Source: Oceanobacillus manasiensis (lineage in GTDB: Bacteria; Bacillota; Bacilli; Bacillales; Amphibacillaceae). Taken from it: a DNA stretch of 64,000 nucleotides. Of this stretch, positions 1 to 12,552 are shown one piece after another. The notes under the pieces were generated by a model that was not told the origin of the DNA, made no database searches, and saw only the letters and a program-made list of their open reading frames with translations. Both the position numbers and the translations under genes were made by a program. How positions within the stretch are numbered: the first letter of the stretch is position 1; every line of letters begins with the position of its first letter. The stretch is taken from contig NZ_CCDL010000001.1 in NCBI RefSeq assembly GCF_000724085.1, forward strand, positions 1,488,001 to 1,552,000, written 5' to 3'.

Positions 1-430
1 AGGGAAAGTGCGCGCGATCGGTGTGAGCAATTTTCATCAACAACATCTCGAACATTTACTCGAAAATGCTGAGGTGAAACCTGTTGTGAATCAAGTCGAA
101 TACCATCCACACCTCACCCAGACAGCTCTTCATTCGTACTGTAAAAAAGAAGCCATTCAACTGGAAGCATGGGCACCATTAAAACGTGGGCGCTTGCTTG
201 ATGATCCTACTCTTACCGAAATTGGAGAGAAATATGGTAAGACACCAGCACAGGTGATTTTACGCTGGAATATTCAACATGACATTATTACCATCCCAAA
301 ATCAACTAAACCAGAACGAATTGCAGCTAATGCAAATGTATTCGACTTTTCATTGACAGAAGAAGAAATGCATACGATTGATGCCATGGATTGCAATGAT
401 CGAACAGGAAAAAATCCTGACAGTATTTAA
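1..430 (+). CDS. Aldo/keto reductase, C-terminal part (gene starts before the window)
   Basis: NADPH-dependent aldo/keto reductase that would reduce small aldehydes or ketones in the cytosol. The visible part carries family signatures: an IGVSNF strand near the left edge, PVVNQVEYHP, and the cofactor-binding IPKSTKPERIAAN segment. It ends in a short RTGKNPDSI tail. The frame is open to the left edge, so the GTG at position 8 is an internal valine and the N-terminal half with the catalytic Tyr/Lys is missing. It resembles Bacillus YtbE/YvgN-type reductases. Substrate is unknown. A long repeat array follows directly. Confidence 0.9.
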   Translation, partial: GKVRAIGVSNFHQQHLEHLLENAEVKPVVNQVEYHPHLTQTALHSYCKKEAIQLEAWAPLKRGRLLDDPTLTEIGEKYGKTPAQVILRWNIQHDIITIPKSTKPERIAANANVFDFSLTEEEMHTIDAMDCNDRTGKNPDSI

Positions 431-441
431 GAGTAGCCTAC

Positions 442-1022
442 TGATCCGTCAGCCGGGGCGATGAACTGCAAAGGTTGGGAGAGTCCCGGGTGAACTGCAT
501 TTCATCGGGGTGATGGAGGTCATCACGTCATAAGGGAGATGACGTGCAAAAGAGAGAAGGGGAACAGTGAAAATGCACGTCATGAAGGAGGTGACGTGCA
601 AAAGAGAGAGGAGGAGCAGTAAAAATGCACGTCATGAAGGGGATGACGTGCAAAAGAGAGAAGAGAAGTAGTGAAAATGCACGTCATAAGGGAGATGACG
701 TGCAAAAGAGAGAAGAGAAGTAGTGAAAATGCACGTCATAAGTGAGATGACGTGCAAAAGAAAGAAGAGAAACAATCAAAATGCACGTCATAAGGGAGAT
801 GACGTGCAAAAGAGAGAAGAGAAACAGTAAAAATGCACGTCATAAGGGAGATGACGTGCAAAAGAGAGAAGAGAAGTAGTGAAAATGCACGTCATAAGGG
901 AGATGACGTGCAAAAGAGAGAAGAGAAGCAGTAAAAATGCACGTCATAGGGGTGATGAACGTCAAAAAGCAGAAGAACTCCAAGTAAAAATGCACATCAT
1001 CTATGCGAGATGACGTGCTAAC
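442..1022. repeat. 52-bp tandem array of hairpin-forming units
   Basis: Ten units start at 522, 574, 626, 678, 730, 782, 834, 886, 938 and 991, so the period is exactly 52 bp until the last (53). A typical unit holds an inverted repeat, TGCACGTCAT then a 7-nt loop (AAGGGAG or close) then ATGACGTGCA, followed by about 25 nt of nearly pure purine (AAAGAGAGAAGAGAAG-type). Degenerate units occur at about 442 and 496. The first (522) and last (991) clean units have imperfect arms. No gene lies between 431 and 1034. Function unknown. Confidence 0.95.
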
Positions 1023-1034
1023 AACAAATAATCA

Positions 1035-1460
1035 TTACATCAATTCTAAAACGATTTCTGATAATCTGTGTCTTATAACTAATTGTGTTTTTCTTGCCTT
1101 TTCATCTAATCCTTTAATATCCTCGGTTTGCTCTTCCCAACGTAATTTTGTTTCTATTTCTAGTTTAGTTACTTCATTTTCCAACCAAAGATAGTAAGTA
1201 TCATAGATTTGAATAGCCTTCTCTTCATTTTGAAATTCATCAGGGCATTTAAAATGGAGGTTAACAAGCCAATGTTGAAATGCTCTTTCTCCTTGTTCTT
1301 GTATCCTCTTTTCAAAAATTAAAAGCAACCCTTTGATCAAGCCACGTTCAAAGGTCGCCTCTCTCATTTTTTGTTCTAAGCGATCAAGTGTGATATTAGC
1401 AAAGCTGGTATCTTTTATCCACAGAAAGTCTTTTACAAAACTAGTGACCTTTTCCTTCAC
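1035..1460 (-). CDS. Hypothetical protein, charged helical, unknown function
   Basis: I do not recognise this 141-residue protein. It is predicted to be mostly helical and rich in Glu, Lys and Arg (for example RLEQKMREATFERGLIKG and FEKRIQEQGERAFQHW), with no signal peptide or membrane segment. A GTG start at 1460 is preferred because a GGGTGGTG ribosome binding site precedes it by about six bases. The frame stays open upstream to 1574, but that stretch is a dispersed repeat found elsewhere in the window and is unlikely to be coding. It sits between the 52-bp array and the repeat element, so it may be part of a decayed mobile insertion. Confidence 0.5.
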   Translation of the reverse strand: MKEKVTSFVKDFLWIKDTSFANITLDRLEQKMREATFERGLIKGLLLIFEKRIQEQGERAFQHWLVNLHFKCPDEFQNEEKAIQIYDTYYLWLENEVTKLEIETKLRWEEQTEDIKGLDEKARKTQLVIRHRLSEIVLELM

Positions 1461-1475
1461 AATAAACACCACCCA

Positions 1476-1621
1476 TTTATCCCGGAGTAACCGTCCGTAA
1501 GACTCCCACTTCAAAACATGAAGTGAAAAGTGGGAGTAAACGGTCGTTAACACCCCGATTCGTTCAACTAACAATCAGTGGGGGAAGAATGAAAACCCCC
1601 ACTGATTGAAGTTTCACTTTA
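1476..1621 (+). repeat. Dispersed stem-loop element, copy 1
   Basis: An approximately 146-bp element starting TTTATCCCGG and ending TTCACTTTA. It has two stem-loops: CTCCCACTTC pairing with the GAAGTG...GTGGGAG side, and AATCAGTGGGGG pairing with CCCCCACTGATT. A second copy in the same orientation lies at 13141-13255. The common part includes CCGATTCGTTCAACTAACAA. Subterminal hairpins next to TTCAAC are reminiscent of IS200/IS605 right ends and their associated RNAs, but no transposase is present. That link is inference. Confidence 0.75.
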
Positions 1622-1691
1622 CTAGACTTAAGCTTTTTATATCATTATATCACACAGCTAAAGCCCTAATAGTGAACAGTCACTAAAACAC

Positions 1692-1727
1692 AAAAAAACT
1701 GAAGCGATCATTAACTTTTCGCTCCAG
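1692..1727 (-). terminator. Terminator of the yuiD-like gene
   Basis: On the minus strand, CTGGAGCG, a 13-nt loop and CGCTTCAG form an 8-bp stem followed by seven T residues, 36 bases downstream of the stop codon of the membrane protein gene. Confidence 0.75.
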
Positions 1728-1762
1728 CTTCAACGTACTCTAGAAAACTAATCACAGCTTCT

Positions 1763-2239
1763 CTAAGCCTTTGTATCTTTCCTCTTTTCCAAAAAATGAC
1801 TAAATGCCCCGATTGCCACTCCTAGTACTGCTCCACCAAGGACTTCAATAGGCATATGGCCTAGCATTTCCTTTAATTCTTTTTCTTGTTTTTTATAATT
1901 TATATCAGGGTGTTTGTCAGCGAAATGCTCGACCTGCTCATATAAATCATTTACTGCGATCGCTGTTTGCCCAGCTTGCCAACGTATTCCCATTGCATCA
2001 TACATGACAATAAGTCCAAAAATACTGCAAATACCGAAGTCTACGGAAGAAATACCTTTCTTCATACCCACATATGTAGTAAGTGACGTGACAGCTGATG
2101 AATGGGAACTTGGCATGTCACCAGACCCAAACGTTTTTTTCCAATCCCAATGTCCTGTTTCCGCATAGTAAAGGGGGACTTTAAGAAATTGCGCAGTTCC
2201 TATACCAAGTAAAGCAGTAGTCAATCCACGATTTAACAT
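1763..2239 (-). CDS. yuiD: Divergent PAP2 family membrane protein (YuiD-like)
   Basis: A 158-residue integral membrane protein of the DUF212 family (divergent PAP2 phosphatase-like), the same length as B. subtilis YuiD. Hydrophobic segments lie near residues 5-20, 68-85 and 133-150. The phosphatase-like motif GDMPSSHSSAVTSL is present near residue 40, and a second motif, RWQAGQTAIAVND, near 87. By analogy it may act on a lipid phosphate in the membrane, but no substrate is established for this family. It starts at an ATG preceded by a GGAGGTGAG-type site and stands alone with its own terminator. Confidence 0.85.
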   Translation of the reverse strand: MLNRGLTTALLGIGTAQFLKVPLYYAETGHWDWKKTFGSGDMPSSHSSAVTSLTTYVGMKKGISSVDFGICSIFGLIVMYDAMGIRWQAGQTAIAVNDLYEQVEHFADKHPDINYKKQEKELKEMLGHMPIEVLGGAVLGVAIGAFSHFLEKRKDTKA

Positions 2240-2482
2240 AAACTCACCTCCGTCTTAAGGTTGGACAGTAAAAGAAAAATTATTCATAAAAGCCAAGTGG
2301 AATCATGCCTTGAAAAACTTAAAACTCCTTCAAGCTCACCGATACTCATGATGTTTTTCTTGTTTGTCCATTTTCTATTTTCCCGAAATTTATCTAAAAA
2401 TAACATGCAGTCAAATTCCTCACATTGAAGTATTTTATTACTGATTTTTAAGAAATTTCACTTCACAAAAATAAGAAATATA

Positions 2483-2511
2483 TTGAACTATGAAAAAATT
2501 AAGCATATAAT
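2483..2511 (+). promoter_or_regulatory. ilvD promoter
   Basis: TTGAAC (2483-2488), a 17-base spacer and TATAAT (2506-2511), a near-consensus sigma-A promoter 27 bases before the ilvD start. The rest of the 2240-2538 interval is AT-rich with nothing else recognised. Confidence 0.75.
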
Positions 2512-2538
2512 GTTTCGAAAGAAAGGTAGGGATGATAA

Positions 2539-4224
2539 ATGGATAAAGATTTACGTATTAAAAGTCAGGTTTTCAGTGAAGGCCCAATGAAAGCACCAAA
2601 TAGAGCGATGCTTCGTGCGGTCGGTGTTACCGAGGAAGATTTTAAAAAGCCGATGATCGGTATTGCCAGTACATGGAGCGAGGTAACGCCTTGTAATATA
2701 CATATTGATGACCTAGCGCGTAGCAGCCAAAAAGGTGCACGAGACGCTGGTGGGGTACCACTCATTTTTAACACAATTACAGTTTCTGACGGAATTTCAA
2801 TGGGGACTCAAGGAATGCGTTATTCCCTACCAAGTCGAGATGTAATTGCTGACTCGATTGAAACTGTAGTCGGTGCAGAGAATCTGGATGGCTTTGTGGC
2901 GATTGGTGCATGTGATAAAAATATCCCAGGCTGTATGATCGCAATTGCCAATGCTGAAGTGCCTGCAGTATTTGTGTACGGTGGCACGATCGCTCCAGGC
3001 CGTCATAATGATAAAGATATCGACATTGTTTCCGTGTTTGAAGGTGTTGGCAAGCATAATAACAACGCAATTGATGACAAAGAATTGCATAAGATCGAAT
3101 GTAATGCCTGTCCTGGAGCTGGTGCATGTGGAGGTATGTATACAGCCAATACGATGGCTTCAGCCGTTGAAGCGATGGGGATGAGCCTTCCAGGAAGTTC
3201 CTCAAACCCAGCCGAGTCAGCTGAAAAGCATGCTGATTGTGCAGATGCTGGTAAAGCAGTCTATCATTTGCTTGAAAAGGGAATTTATCCAAAAGATATT
3301 ATGACAAAAGAAGTATTTGAGAATGCGATTACTGTCGTTATGGCTTTAGGAGGTTCTACGAATGCTATTCTTCACTTGCTTTCTATTGCGCATGCGATCG
3401 AAGTAGATTTAACGATTGATGATTTTAATAGAATTCAAGAAAAGACACCACATTTAGCAGATTTACGACCTAGTGGAAAATATGTTATGCAAGACCTGCA
3501 CCGAGTTGGTGGGGTACAAGCAGTGATGAAGCTATTGTACGAAAATGGTTACTTGCATGGGGATTGTCTAACCGTTACAGGTAAAACAATTGCTGAGAAT
3601 TTGGAAGTAGCTGATTCGTTAACAGAAGGACAAGAGGTTATTATGCCATTTGATAAACCTAAACGGGCAGATGGACCACTTATTGTTCTTAAAGGAAACC
3701 TCTCCCCAAGTGGAGCAGTAGCTAAGGTCTCTGGCGTGAAGGTTAATCGTCACACTGGACCGGCACGTGTTTTCGATACAGAAAAAGAAGCGACTGCAGC
3801 AGTAATGGATAACAAAATTAACGAAGGTGACGTACTGGTAATTCGCTATGTCGGACCAAAAGGTGGACCGGGTATGCCAGAAATGCTGTCTATTTCAGCG
3901 ATTCTTGTCGGAAAAGGACTTGGTGAAAAAGTAGCACTGCTTACAGATGGCCGATTCTCTGGTGGAACCCATGGCCTTGTTGTAGGGCACATCTCTCCTG
4001 AGGCGCAATCTGGCGGGCCAATTGCATTCCTCAAAGAGGGGGACATCGTGACCATTGATTCTGACAAAAAAGAAATTAGCATGGAAGTAAGTGCTGAAGA
4101 ACTTGAACAACGAAAGAAAAACTGGTCAGCACCCCCATTGTACAAGCGAGGAATTCTTGGGAAGTATGCCCATAATGTTTCCTGCTCTTCCAAAGGTGCC
4201 GTTACAGATTTCTTAGATAAATAG
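2539..4224 (+). CDS. ilvD: Dihydroxy-acid dehydratase
   Basis: Fe-S enzyme dehydrating 2,3-dihydroxy-3-methylbutanoate and 2,3-dihydroxy-3-methylpentanoate to the 2-oxo acid precursors of valine (and leucine) and of isoleucine. The 561 residues span the full family length. Likely cluster ligands are visible: Cys52 in TPCN, Cys125 in [10 protein letters not shown] and Cys197 in [14 protein letters not shown]. The C-terminal [13 protein letters not shown] signature is present. The ATG has a modest GGTAGGGATG site. Its own promoter and a strong terminator separate it from the T-box-controlled ilvB operon, so ilvD appears to be regulated independently of the other pathway genes. Confidence 0.98.
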   Translation: MDKDLRIKSQVFSEGPMKAPNRAMLRAVGVTEEDFKKPMIGIASTWSEVTPCNIHIDDLARSSQKGARDAGGVPLIFNTITVSDGISMGTQGMRYSLPSRDVIADSIETVVGAENLDGFVAIGACDKNIPGCMIAIANAEVPAVFVYGGTIAPGRHNDKDIDIVSVFEGVGKHNNNAIDDKELHKIECNACPGAGACGGMYTANTMASAVEAMGMSLPGSSSNPAESAEKHADCADAGKAVYHLLEKGIYPKDIMTKEVFENAITVVMALGGSTNAILHLLSIAHAIEVDLTIDDFNRIQEKTPHLADLRPSGKYVMQDLHRVGGVQAVMKLLYENGYLHGDCLTVTGKTIAENLEVADSLTEGQEVIMPFDKPKRADGPLIVLKGNLSPSGAVAKVSGVKVNRHTGPARVFDTEKEATAAVMDNKINEGDVLVIRYVGPKGGPGMPEMLSISAILVGKGLGEKVALLTDGRFSGGTHGLVVGHISPEAQSGGPIAFLKEGDIVTIDSDKKEISMEVSAEELEQRKKNWSAPPLYKRGILGKYAHNVSCSSKGAVTDFLDK

Positions 4225-4232
4225 TTTGAAAA

Positions 4233-4266
4233 GAAGCTCCTCCCAATAGCTGGGAGGAGCTTTTTT
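4233..4266 (+). terminator. ilvD terminator
   Basis: AGCTCCTCCCA, loop ATAGC, TGGGAGGAGCT, then TTTTTT: a strong intrinsic terminator just after the ilvD stop codon. Confidence 0.95.
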
Positions 4267-4289
4267 GTTAGGGATGAGGGAAAAGACAA

Positions 4290-4440
4290 AGAGAATCAAC
4301 CAGTTTGTCTGTGTAATCAACCAACATAGAGAGAGAATCAACCCAATTAGCCACTTAATCACCCGTAAACCACCAACTACGCATCAACACTACGCCCAAA
4401 AAATAGATGCAACCAACATAACCGATATATCACTACATAA
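4290..4440. repeat. 21-bp tandem repeat, ATCAACCA family (degenerate)
   Basis: ATCAACC-type cores recur with the T of TCAA at 4296, 4317, 4338 and 4359, exactly 21 bp apart, then decay into irregular AACCAAC cores as far as about 4440. The same core and period occur at 31478-31686. The region lies between the ilvD terminator and the ilvB promoter. A frame stays open across it because 21 is divisible by three, but it shows no sign of coding. Confidence 0.75.
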
Positions 4441-4661
4441 AAACAAATTACCCTAAACTAAACGTAAAATCTACAACAAAACCCTCAGCAATATATTAAT
4501 TAAATAAAATTGAACTTTTACCTGTAAATACAATAAAACAACTGATATATCGCGTTGTAATGTAATTGTAACATTTCAAGACTTTCCCTGTCTAACAAGC
4601 ATGAAAGCGTATACAAATAAACAGAGTTATCTAAACAAATAAAAAACTTTGAAAAAAGCTG

Positions 4662-4690
4662 TTGACTGTTCTTTTGAAACGGTATATGAT
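4662..4690 (+). promoter_or_regulatory. Promoter of the ilvB-leu-ilvA operon
   Basis: TTGACT (4662-4667), 17 bases and TATGAT (4685-4690). The predicted transcript start near 4697 lies about 90 bases upstream of the T-box leader, which fits a leader-controlled operon. Confidence 0.75.
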
Positions 4691-4784
4691 TATCCGCAAT
4701 ATCAAATATTCAGATTTCACCTAACAAATTGAACAAATCTTTAACTCTAAAAAACAACTTTTTACTAAAAAATTCTATAGGTTA

Positions 4785-5090
4785 ACTCGATGACGGGAGC
4801 AAAGGAACATTCGCAATGTATTCACAGAGAGCTGGGGTTGCTGGAAGCCCAGAAATACATTTTGTTCTGACATCTTCCCTGAGTGCCACGTTGAACGGTG
4901 ACTGCCAAGTAGGTGTGGTCAGGTACAGTGTATGTGCCTGTTATCAAGGAGACTGATCTTCAGTCTCATAAGGTAGTATTCGTGAGGATGCTATAAAACC
5001 TGGGTGGTACCGTGAAAAGATGGCTCTTTTCTCCCCAATAATTCTGCTGATTTGTGCAGTTTTAGGGGAGAGAAGGGCCTTTTTTAATAG
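4785..5090 (+). promoter_or_regulatory. T-box riboswitch leader (candidate Ile specifier ATC)
   Basis: Leader RNA that binds uncharged tRNA to prevent termination. Visible parts are a GATGA K-turn motif at about 4789, the AGAGAGCTGG distal stem I motif, a specifier loop on the 3' side of stem I with GACATCT (ATC at 4872-4874), the T-box sequence TGGGTGGTACCGTG at 5001-5014, and a terminator stem GGCTCTTTTCTCCCC/GGGGAGAGAAGGGCC with a T run at 5022-5086. The specifier was placed by hand-folding: GGAAC/GTTCT above the loop and GGGA/TCCC below. The B. subtilis counterpart is known to use a Leu codon, so the Ile reading is notable but moderate in confidence. Confidence 0.93.
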
Positions 5091-5117
5091 AAAAGCAAAT
5101 GGGGGAGGCATGTAGTA

Positions 5118-6836
5118 GTGACACTTAAAGTTAAACAGGTACCGAAAAGTGAAACAGAATTTATGACAGGTGCAGATTTGTTCATCCAAACGTTGGTGGA
5201 TGAACAAGTGGACACGATATTCGGATATCCTGGCGGGGCTGTTCTGCCAATCTATGATGCGGTTTACAGAAGCAAAGCATCGTTTAAACACGTCCTTTCC
5301 CGACATGAGCAGGGATCAATTCATGCGGCAGAAGGATATGCAAGGGTAACAGGAAAACCTGGTGTTGTGATTGCAACTTCCGGACCTGGCGCAACAAATC
5401 TTATTACAGGAATTACGGATGCCATGATGGATTCCTTACCACTCGTTATTTTCACCGGACAGGTGGCCAGTGGTGTGATTGGAACAGATGCTTTTCAGGA
5501 AGCGGACGTATTAGGGATTACGACACCGATAACGAAATACAATTATCAAGTGAAAACGATCGAGGAACTGCCACGAGTAGTCAAAGAAGCTTTTCATATC
5601 GCTTCTACCGGCCGTCCCGGTCCTGTAGTAGTAGATATTCCAAAAAATATATCGGCTGAAGTTACTGGTGGATCTTATCCAAATACTTTTTCACTGCCAG
5701 GTTACCAGCCGAATGTGAACCCGAATCCATTACAAATTACGAAGCTAGCTGAGACTTTAAGCCATGCTAAGAAGCCGCTCATCCTAGCAGGAGCTGGAGT
5801 ACTCTTTTCAAAAGCCTCAGCAGAATTAAAGGAATTCGCAGAAAAATATGAGCTGCCTGTTGCCAATACATTACTCGGTTTGGGAAGCTTTCCAGGCTCC
5901 CACCCCCAAATGCTCGGAATGGCCGGGATGCATGGAACCTATGCAGCAAACATGGCTTTATATGAATGTGATGTATTGCTAAACATTGGAGCACGATTTG
6001 ATGATCGACTGACTGGGAACTTACAGCATTTCGCTCCAAATGCCAAGGTTGCCCATATTGATATTGACCCAGCTGAGATCGGCAAAAACATTCCAACTGC
6101 GATCCCAGTTGTAGCGGATGCGAAGGCTGCACTACAGGCACTATTAGCAAAGGACATTAAAACAGATCATGAAGACTGGCAAAAAGGATTGCAGCACAAC
6201 AAACTGACATTTCCACTCTGGTATGATCGCTCAGATGAACTGCTTTCCCCACAGTGGCTCATTGACCAAATCCACCAGATTTCAGAAGGGGATGCGATCA
6301 TTACAACAGACGTGGGACAGCATCAAATGTGGACAGCACAATATTATTCTTTTGATAAACCAAACAAGTGGGTTACATCTGGTGGACTCGGAACAATGGG
6401 ATTTGGTTTTCCAGCAGCAATCGGAGCACAGCTCGGTGCACCAGATGAATTGGTTGTAGCAGTTGTTGGAGATGGTGGTTTTCAAATGACTTTACAGGAG
6501 CTATCCGTCTTGAAGGAACAGCAGTTGCCAGTAAAAGTCATCATCGTAAACAACCAGGCATTAGGCATGGTAAGACAGTGGCAAGAAAGCTTTTACGAGG
6601 AACGCTACTCGGAATCTCTATTCGTCGAGAATCCTGACTTTGTAAAACTCGCGGAAAGCTACGGAATTAAAGGTGTACGAATAGAAAAAGAAGCAGACGC
6701 ACCAGAAATGCTAGAAGAGGTTTTCTCCTATAACGGGCCAGTAGTTGTGGATTGTCGGGTTGTCCAAAAAGAATGTGTCTATCCGATGATCGCACCAGGC
6801 AAAGGGCTCCATGAAATGATTGGGGTGAAGAGATGA
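5118..6836 (+). CDS. ilvB: Acetolactate synthase, large catalytic subunit
   Basis: ThDP/FAD enzyme joining two pyruvates to acetolactate, or pyruvate with 2-oxobutanoate, the first common step of valine/leucine and isoleucine synthesis. The 572 residues hold an N-terminal ThDP-binding region ([14 protein letters not shown]; catalytic Glu64 in SRHEQ), a central domain and a C-terminal [10 protein letters not shown] ThDP/Mg motif. GTG at 5118 is chosen because GGGGGAGG precedes it by nine bases; the nearer ATG at 5110 runs straight into a stop. It is the first gene after the T-box and overlaps ilvN by four bases. Confidence 0.98.
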   Translation: MTLKVKQVPKSETEFMTGADLFIQTLVDEQVDTIFGYPGGAVLPIYDAVYRSKASFKHVLSRHEQGSIHAAEGYARVTGKPGVVIATSGPGATNLITGITDAMMDSLPLVIFTGQVASGVIGTDAFQEADVLGITTPITKYNYQVKTIEELPRVVKEAFHIASTGRPGPVVVDIPKNISAEVTGGSYPNTFSLPGYQPNVNPNPLQITKLAETLSHAKKPLILAGAGVLFSKASAELKEFAEKYELPVANTLLGLGSFPGSHPQMLGMAGMHGTYAANMALYECDVLLNIGARFDDRLTGNLQHFAPNAKVAHIDIDPAEIGKNIPTAIPVVADAKAALQALLAKDIKTDHEDWQKGLQHNKLTFPLWYDRSDELLSPQWLIDQIHQISEGDAIITTDVGQHQMWTAQYYSFDKPNKWVTSGGLGTMGFGFPAAIGAQLGAPDELVVAVVGDGGFQMTLQELSVLKEQQLPVKVIIVNNQALGMVRQWQESFYEERYSESLFVENPDFVKLAESYGIKGVRIEKEADAPEMLEEVFSYNGPVVVDCRVVQKECVYPMIAPGKGLHEMIGVKR

Positions 6837-7351
6837 AGCGCATCATTACAGCCACTGTGCAAGACCGGAGCGGGGTACTGAATCGCATTACCGGCATGCT
6901 GCATAAACGGCAATTCAATATTGACAGCATCTCCGTTGGAAAATCAGAAACAGAAGGCATTTCGAAAATGACGTTTGTTATTGAGGTAAGTGATCACCAA
7001 AACCTCGAACAACTGACAAAACAACTTAACAAACAAATTGATGTCATCAAAGTATCAGATATTACCGAAAAGGCAATCGTTGCAAGAGAGCTTGCCTTAA
7101 TAAAAGTGGGAAGCAATGGGCATCAGCGGGCAGAAATTCAAGGAATCATTTCTCCGTTTCGCGCCTCGGTAATCGATGTAAGCAAGGAAAGCATGACCAT
7201 ACAAGTAACGGGAAAGCCAGATAAAGTCGAGGCACTCATCGAGCTGCTTCATCCATACGGCATTAAGGAGCTTACCAAAACAGGTGTAACAGCCTTTTTA
7301 AGAGGACACCAACCTAAAGCTGTTACAGATCTTCACGCAACACCTTTATAA
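6833..7351 (+). CDS. ilvN: Acetolactate synthase, small regulatory subunit
   Basis: Regulatory partner of IlvB that raises activity and usually confers valine feedback inhibition. The 172 residues comprise an N-terminal ACT domain (about 3-75, with [20 protein letters not shown]) and a C-terminal ALS small-subunit domain (about 80-160). The ATG overlaps the ilvB stop as ATGA, implying translational coupling and stoichiometric synthesis. Length and order match the standard ilvBNC arrangement. Confidence 0.97.
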   Translation: MKRIITATVQDRSGVLNRITGMLHKRQFNIDSISVGKSETEGISKMTFVIEVSDHQNLEQLTKQLNKQIDVIKVSDITEKAIVARELALIKVGSNGHQRAEIQGIISPFRASVIDVSKESMTIQVTGKPDKVEALIELLHPYGIKELTKTGVTAFLRGHQPKAVTDLHATPL

Positions 7352-7376
7352 AAACTATAGAGCTAACTGCCAGTGA

Positions 7377-9987
<2,611 letters not shown>

Positions 9988-10008
9988 ATTAGAATGGAGG
10001 AGAAGCGT

Positions 10009-11115
10009 ATGAATAAACAAATTATCCTGCTTCCAGGTGACGGTATTGGAAAAGAAATTATGGAGTCAGCGAAGTATGTTTTAAATACTGTAGCAAGTGA
10101 ATTTGGTCATCGTTTTACCTTCCATTCTCATGCAATTGGCGGGGATGCCATTGACCAGTATGGAACACCATTACCAGATGATACGATTAATGCTTGTGAA
10201 CAAGCAGATGCCATTTTACTAGGTGCCGTCGGTGGGAAGAAATGGGAAGCACTACCTGGAAATATCCGACCAGAACAAGGCTTACTCGGCATTCGTAAAA
10301 AGCTTGGCCTGTTTGCTAACCTGAGGCCAATCCAAGGGTTCGCTCCCCTTCTTCATGCTTCCCCGCTAAAGGAAGAAGTGGTAAATGGAAGTGATATTTT
10401 GATTATCCGCGAACTAACGGGAGGACTTTACTTTGGTAAACCGAGTGAACGAATTAAAGGTGGAAAGGCAGTCGTTGATACGCTTTACTATGAGCGAAGT
10501 GAGATGGAGCGAATTGTCGAGAAAGGTTTCGAGAGTGCAAGACTTAGACGTAAACACCTTACCTCTGTTGATAAAGCAAATGTTTTAGAATCTAGCAGAC
10601 TATGGAGAGAAGTAGTCAATGAGAAAAGCAAGGAATACCCTGACGTTACAGTAGAGCATATGCTTGTTGATGCTGCTGCTATGAAGCTGATCACAGCACC
10701 AACCCAATTTGATGTGATCGTAACGGAAAATCTATTTGGCGATATTTTGAGTGATGAAGCTTCCGTGTTAACAGGATCACTCGGCATGCTACCGTCAGCG
10801 AGCGTTCGCTCAGATGGAGTCGGGCTATATGAGCCGGTTCACGGGTCAGCCCCGGACATTGCTGGAAAAGGAATCGCAAACCCGTTAGGCATGATTCTTT
10901 CCGCTGCTTTAATGCTAAGGCATTCCTTAAATATGGAGGAAGAGGCAAATGAAATTGAGGAAGCAGTCAGAGCATGTCTTGAACAGGGGTATCACACCGT
11001 AGACTTGTCAGTGAAAAACGGCAAGCAGGTTGGAACTAAGGAAATGGCAGAGGCTGTAGTCGAAAATATGACCACAAAAAGTGTTTCAGATAGTATTTGC
11101 AGTACCTATGCCTAA
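10009..11115 (+). CDS. leuB: 3-isopropylmalate dehydrogenase
   Basis: NAD- and Mg-dependent oxidative decarboxylation of 3-isopropylmalate in leucine synthesis. 368 residues, the family length. Signatures are [10 protein letters not shown] at the N terminus, [12 protein letters not shown] near 140 and [21 protein letters not shown]-type cofactor binding near 280. The ATG at 10009 is chosen because GGAGGAG lies six bases ahead. The frame is open from an ATG at 9994, but that codon overlaps the ribosome binding site. Confidence 0.97.
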   Translation: MNKQIILLPGDGIGKEIMESAKYVLNTVASEFGHRFTFHSHAIGGDAIDQYGTPLPDDTINACEQADAILLGAVGGKKWEALPGNIRPEQGLLGIRKKLGLFANLRPIQGFAPLLHASPLKEEVVNGSDILIIRELTGGLYFGKPSERIKGGKAVVDTLYYERSEMERIVEKGFESARLRRKHLTSVDKANVLESSRLWREVVNEKSKEYPDVTVEHMLVDAAAMKLITAPTQFDVIVTENLFGDILSDEASVLTGSLGMLPSASVRSDGVGLYEPVHGSAPDIAGKGIANPLGMILSAALMLRHSLNMEEEANEIEEAVRACLEQGYHTVDLSVKNGKQVGTKEMAEAVVENMTTKSVSDSICSTYA

Positions 11116-11132
11116 GTCGTGGAGGTGGCAGA

Positions 11133-12539
11133 ATGGATCAAGCCAAAACAATTATAGAAAAAATATGGGAAAACCATATCGTGCATCAGGAAGAGGGGAG
11201 ACCAGACCTGTTGTATATTGACCTACACCTAGTGCATGAGGTCACTTCCCCACAAGCTTTTGAAGGATTACGTTTGAATGGACGTAAGGTGCGCAGACCG
11301 GATTTAACCTATGCGACAATGGATCATAATGTCCCGACAAAAAATCGGGACCAAATGAAGGATGAAATTGCTAAAAAACAAATGCATACCTTAAAAGAGA
11401 ATTGCGAAGCCTTTGGTATTCCACTCGCTGATATGCGCCACCCAGACCAGGGAATTGTGCATGTGATTGGACCACAGTTGGGTCTTACGCAACCAGGAAA
11501 AACGATCGTTTGCGGGGATAGCCATACATCTACACATGGGGCATTTGGTGCCTTGGCCTTTGGTATCGGTACAAGTGAGGTAGAGCATGTTTTGGCAACA
11601 CAGAGCATATGGCAGGAAAAACCAAAGACCTTAAATGTGCATGTCGAAGGTGATTTAGGTTCTGGTGTAACGGCAAAGGATTTGATCCTGGCTATTATTG
11701 CGAAGTTTGGTGTCCGTTTTGGCACCGGTCATGTAATGGAGTATACCGGTGAAGCAGTTCGTAATTTGTCCATGGAAGGCCGTATGACGGTTTGCAATAT
11801 GTCGATTGAAGCAGGGGCTAGAGCAGGACTAATTAGCCCTGATGAAAAAACAATAAATTTCCTGAAAGGAAAAGAGTATGTACCTGACGGGGAAGATTTT
11901 GATCAATTGGCAGATTCCTGGCTCGCATTAGCTACAGATGAAGGAGCAGAATATGATAAACGTGTTGTCATTCATGCAGACGAGATAGAGCCGCAAGTTT
12001 CCTGGGGAACCAATCCAGGCATGTGTGTTCCGGTTAGTGGAAAGACACCTGATTTGACCACCGTGGAATACAAAGAAGATGTAGCACGCGCCCTGGATTA
12101 TATGGGACTCGAGGAAAATCAGCCTATCACGTCGATTAACATCGATCATGTTTTCATTGGTTCCTGTACGAACTCCAGGTTAAGTGATTTACAAAAAGCA
12201 GCAGCCATCGTTTCCGGGAAAAAGGTAAATGAAAAGGTAAGAGCTATCGTTGTACCAGGTTCCTTCAGCATAAAACTACAAGCAGAAAAAGAAGGACTGG
12301 ACACCATATTTAAAGAAGCTGGATTCGAATGGCGGGAAGCAGGGTGTAGCATGTGTCTGGCAATGAACGATGATGTTGTCCCACCAGGCGGAAGATGTGC
12401 CTCCACCTCAAACCGAAACTTTGAAGGCAGACAGGGGAATGGGTCCCGTACTCACCTAGTAAGTCCAGAAATGGCTGCAGCGGCTGCGATCGAAGGCCAT
12501 TTTGTTGATGTCAGAAACTATGCAAGTGTACCGAGCTAG
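11133..12539 (+). CDS. leuC: 3-isopropylmalate dehydratase, large subunit
   Basis: Aconitase-family subunit carrying the [4Fe-4S] cluster that isomerises 2- to 3-isopropylmalate together with LeuD. 468 residues. Cluster cysteines are visible in [11 protein letters not shown] and in [10 protein letters not shown]. The substrate-binding histidines lie in [19 protein letters not shown]. The ATG at 11133 has GTGGAGGTGG ahead of it; the open frame upstream overlaps leuB and is not needed. The enzyme needs LeuD, which is interrupted here. Confidence 0.97.
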   Translation: MDQAKTIIEKIWENHIVHQEEGRPDLLYIDLHLVHEVTSPQAFEGLRLNGRKVRRPDLTYATMDHNVPTKNRDQMKDEIAKKQMHTLKENCEAFGIPLADMRHPDQGIVHVIGPQLGLTQPGKTIVCGDSHTSTHGAFGALAFGIGTSEVEHVLATQSIWQEKPKTLNVHVEGDLGSGVTAKDLILAIIAKFGVRFGTGHVMEYTGEAVRNLSMEGRMTVCNMSIEAGARAGLISPDEKTINFLKGKEYVPDGEDFDQLADSWLALATDEGAEYDKRVVIHADEIEPQVSWGTNPGMCVPVSGKTPDLTTVEYKEDVARALDYMGLEENQPITSINIDHVFIGSCTNSRLSDLQKAAAIVSGKKVNEKVRAIVVPGSFSIKLQAEKEGLDTIFKEAGFEWREAGCSMCLAMNDDVVPPGGRCASTSNRNFEGRQGNGSRTHLVSPEMAAAAAIEGHFVDVRNYASVPS

Positions 12540-12552
12540 GAGGTAGATCGTC

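Noticed and set aside
522-1022. Possible CRISPR array
   Set aside because: The period is regular and there is a palindrome, but the intervals between palindromes are nearly identical purine-rich sequence and not unique spacers, and there are no cas genes.
1461-1574. N-terminal extension of the unknown ORF at 1035-1460
   Set aside because: This stretch is the dispersed stem-loop element, present also at 13141-13255 where it is not coding.
2777-3292. Long antisense frame inside ilvD
   Set aside because: Shadow of a well-conserved coding sequence with no ribosome site or recognisable domain; similar shadows occur opposite ilvB, leuB, leuC and oppD.
4265-4456. 63-residue frame after ilvD
   Set aside because: It starts in the ilvD terminator, covers the degenerate 21-bp repeats and has no ribosome binding site.
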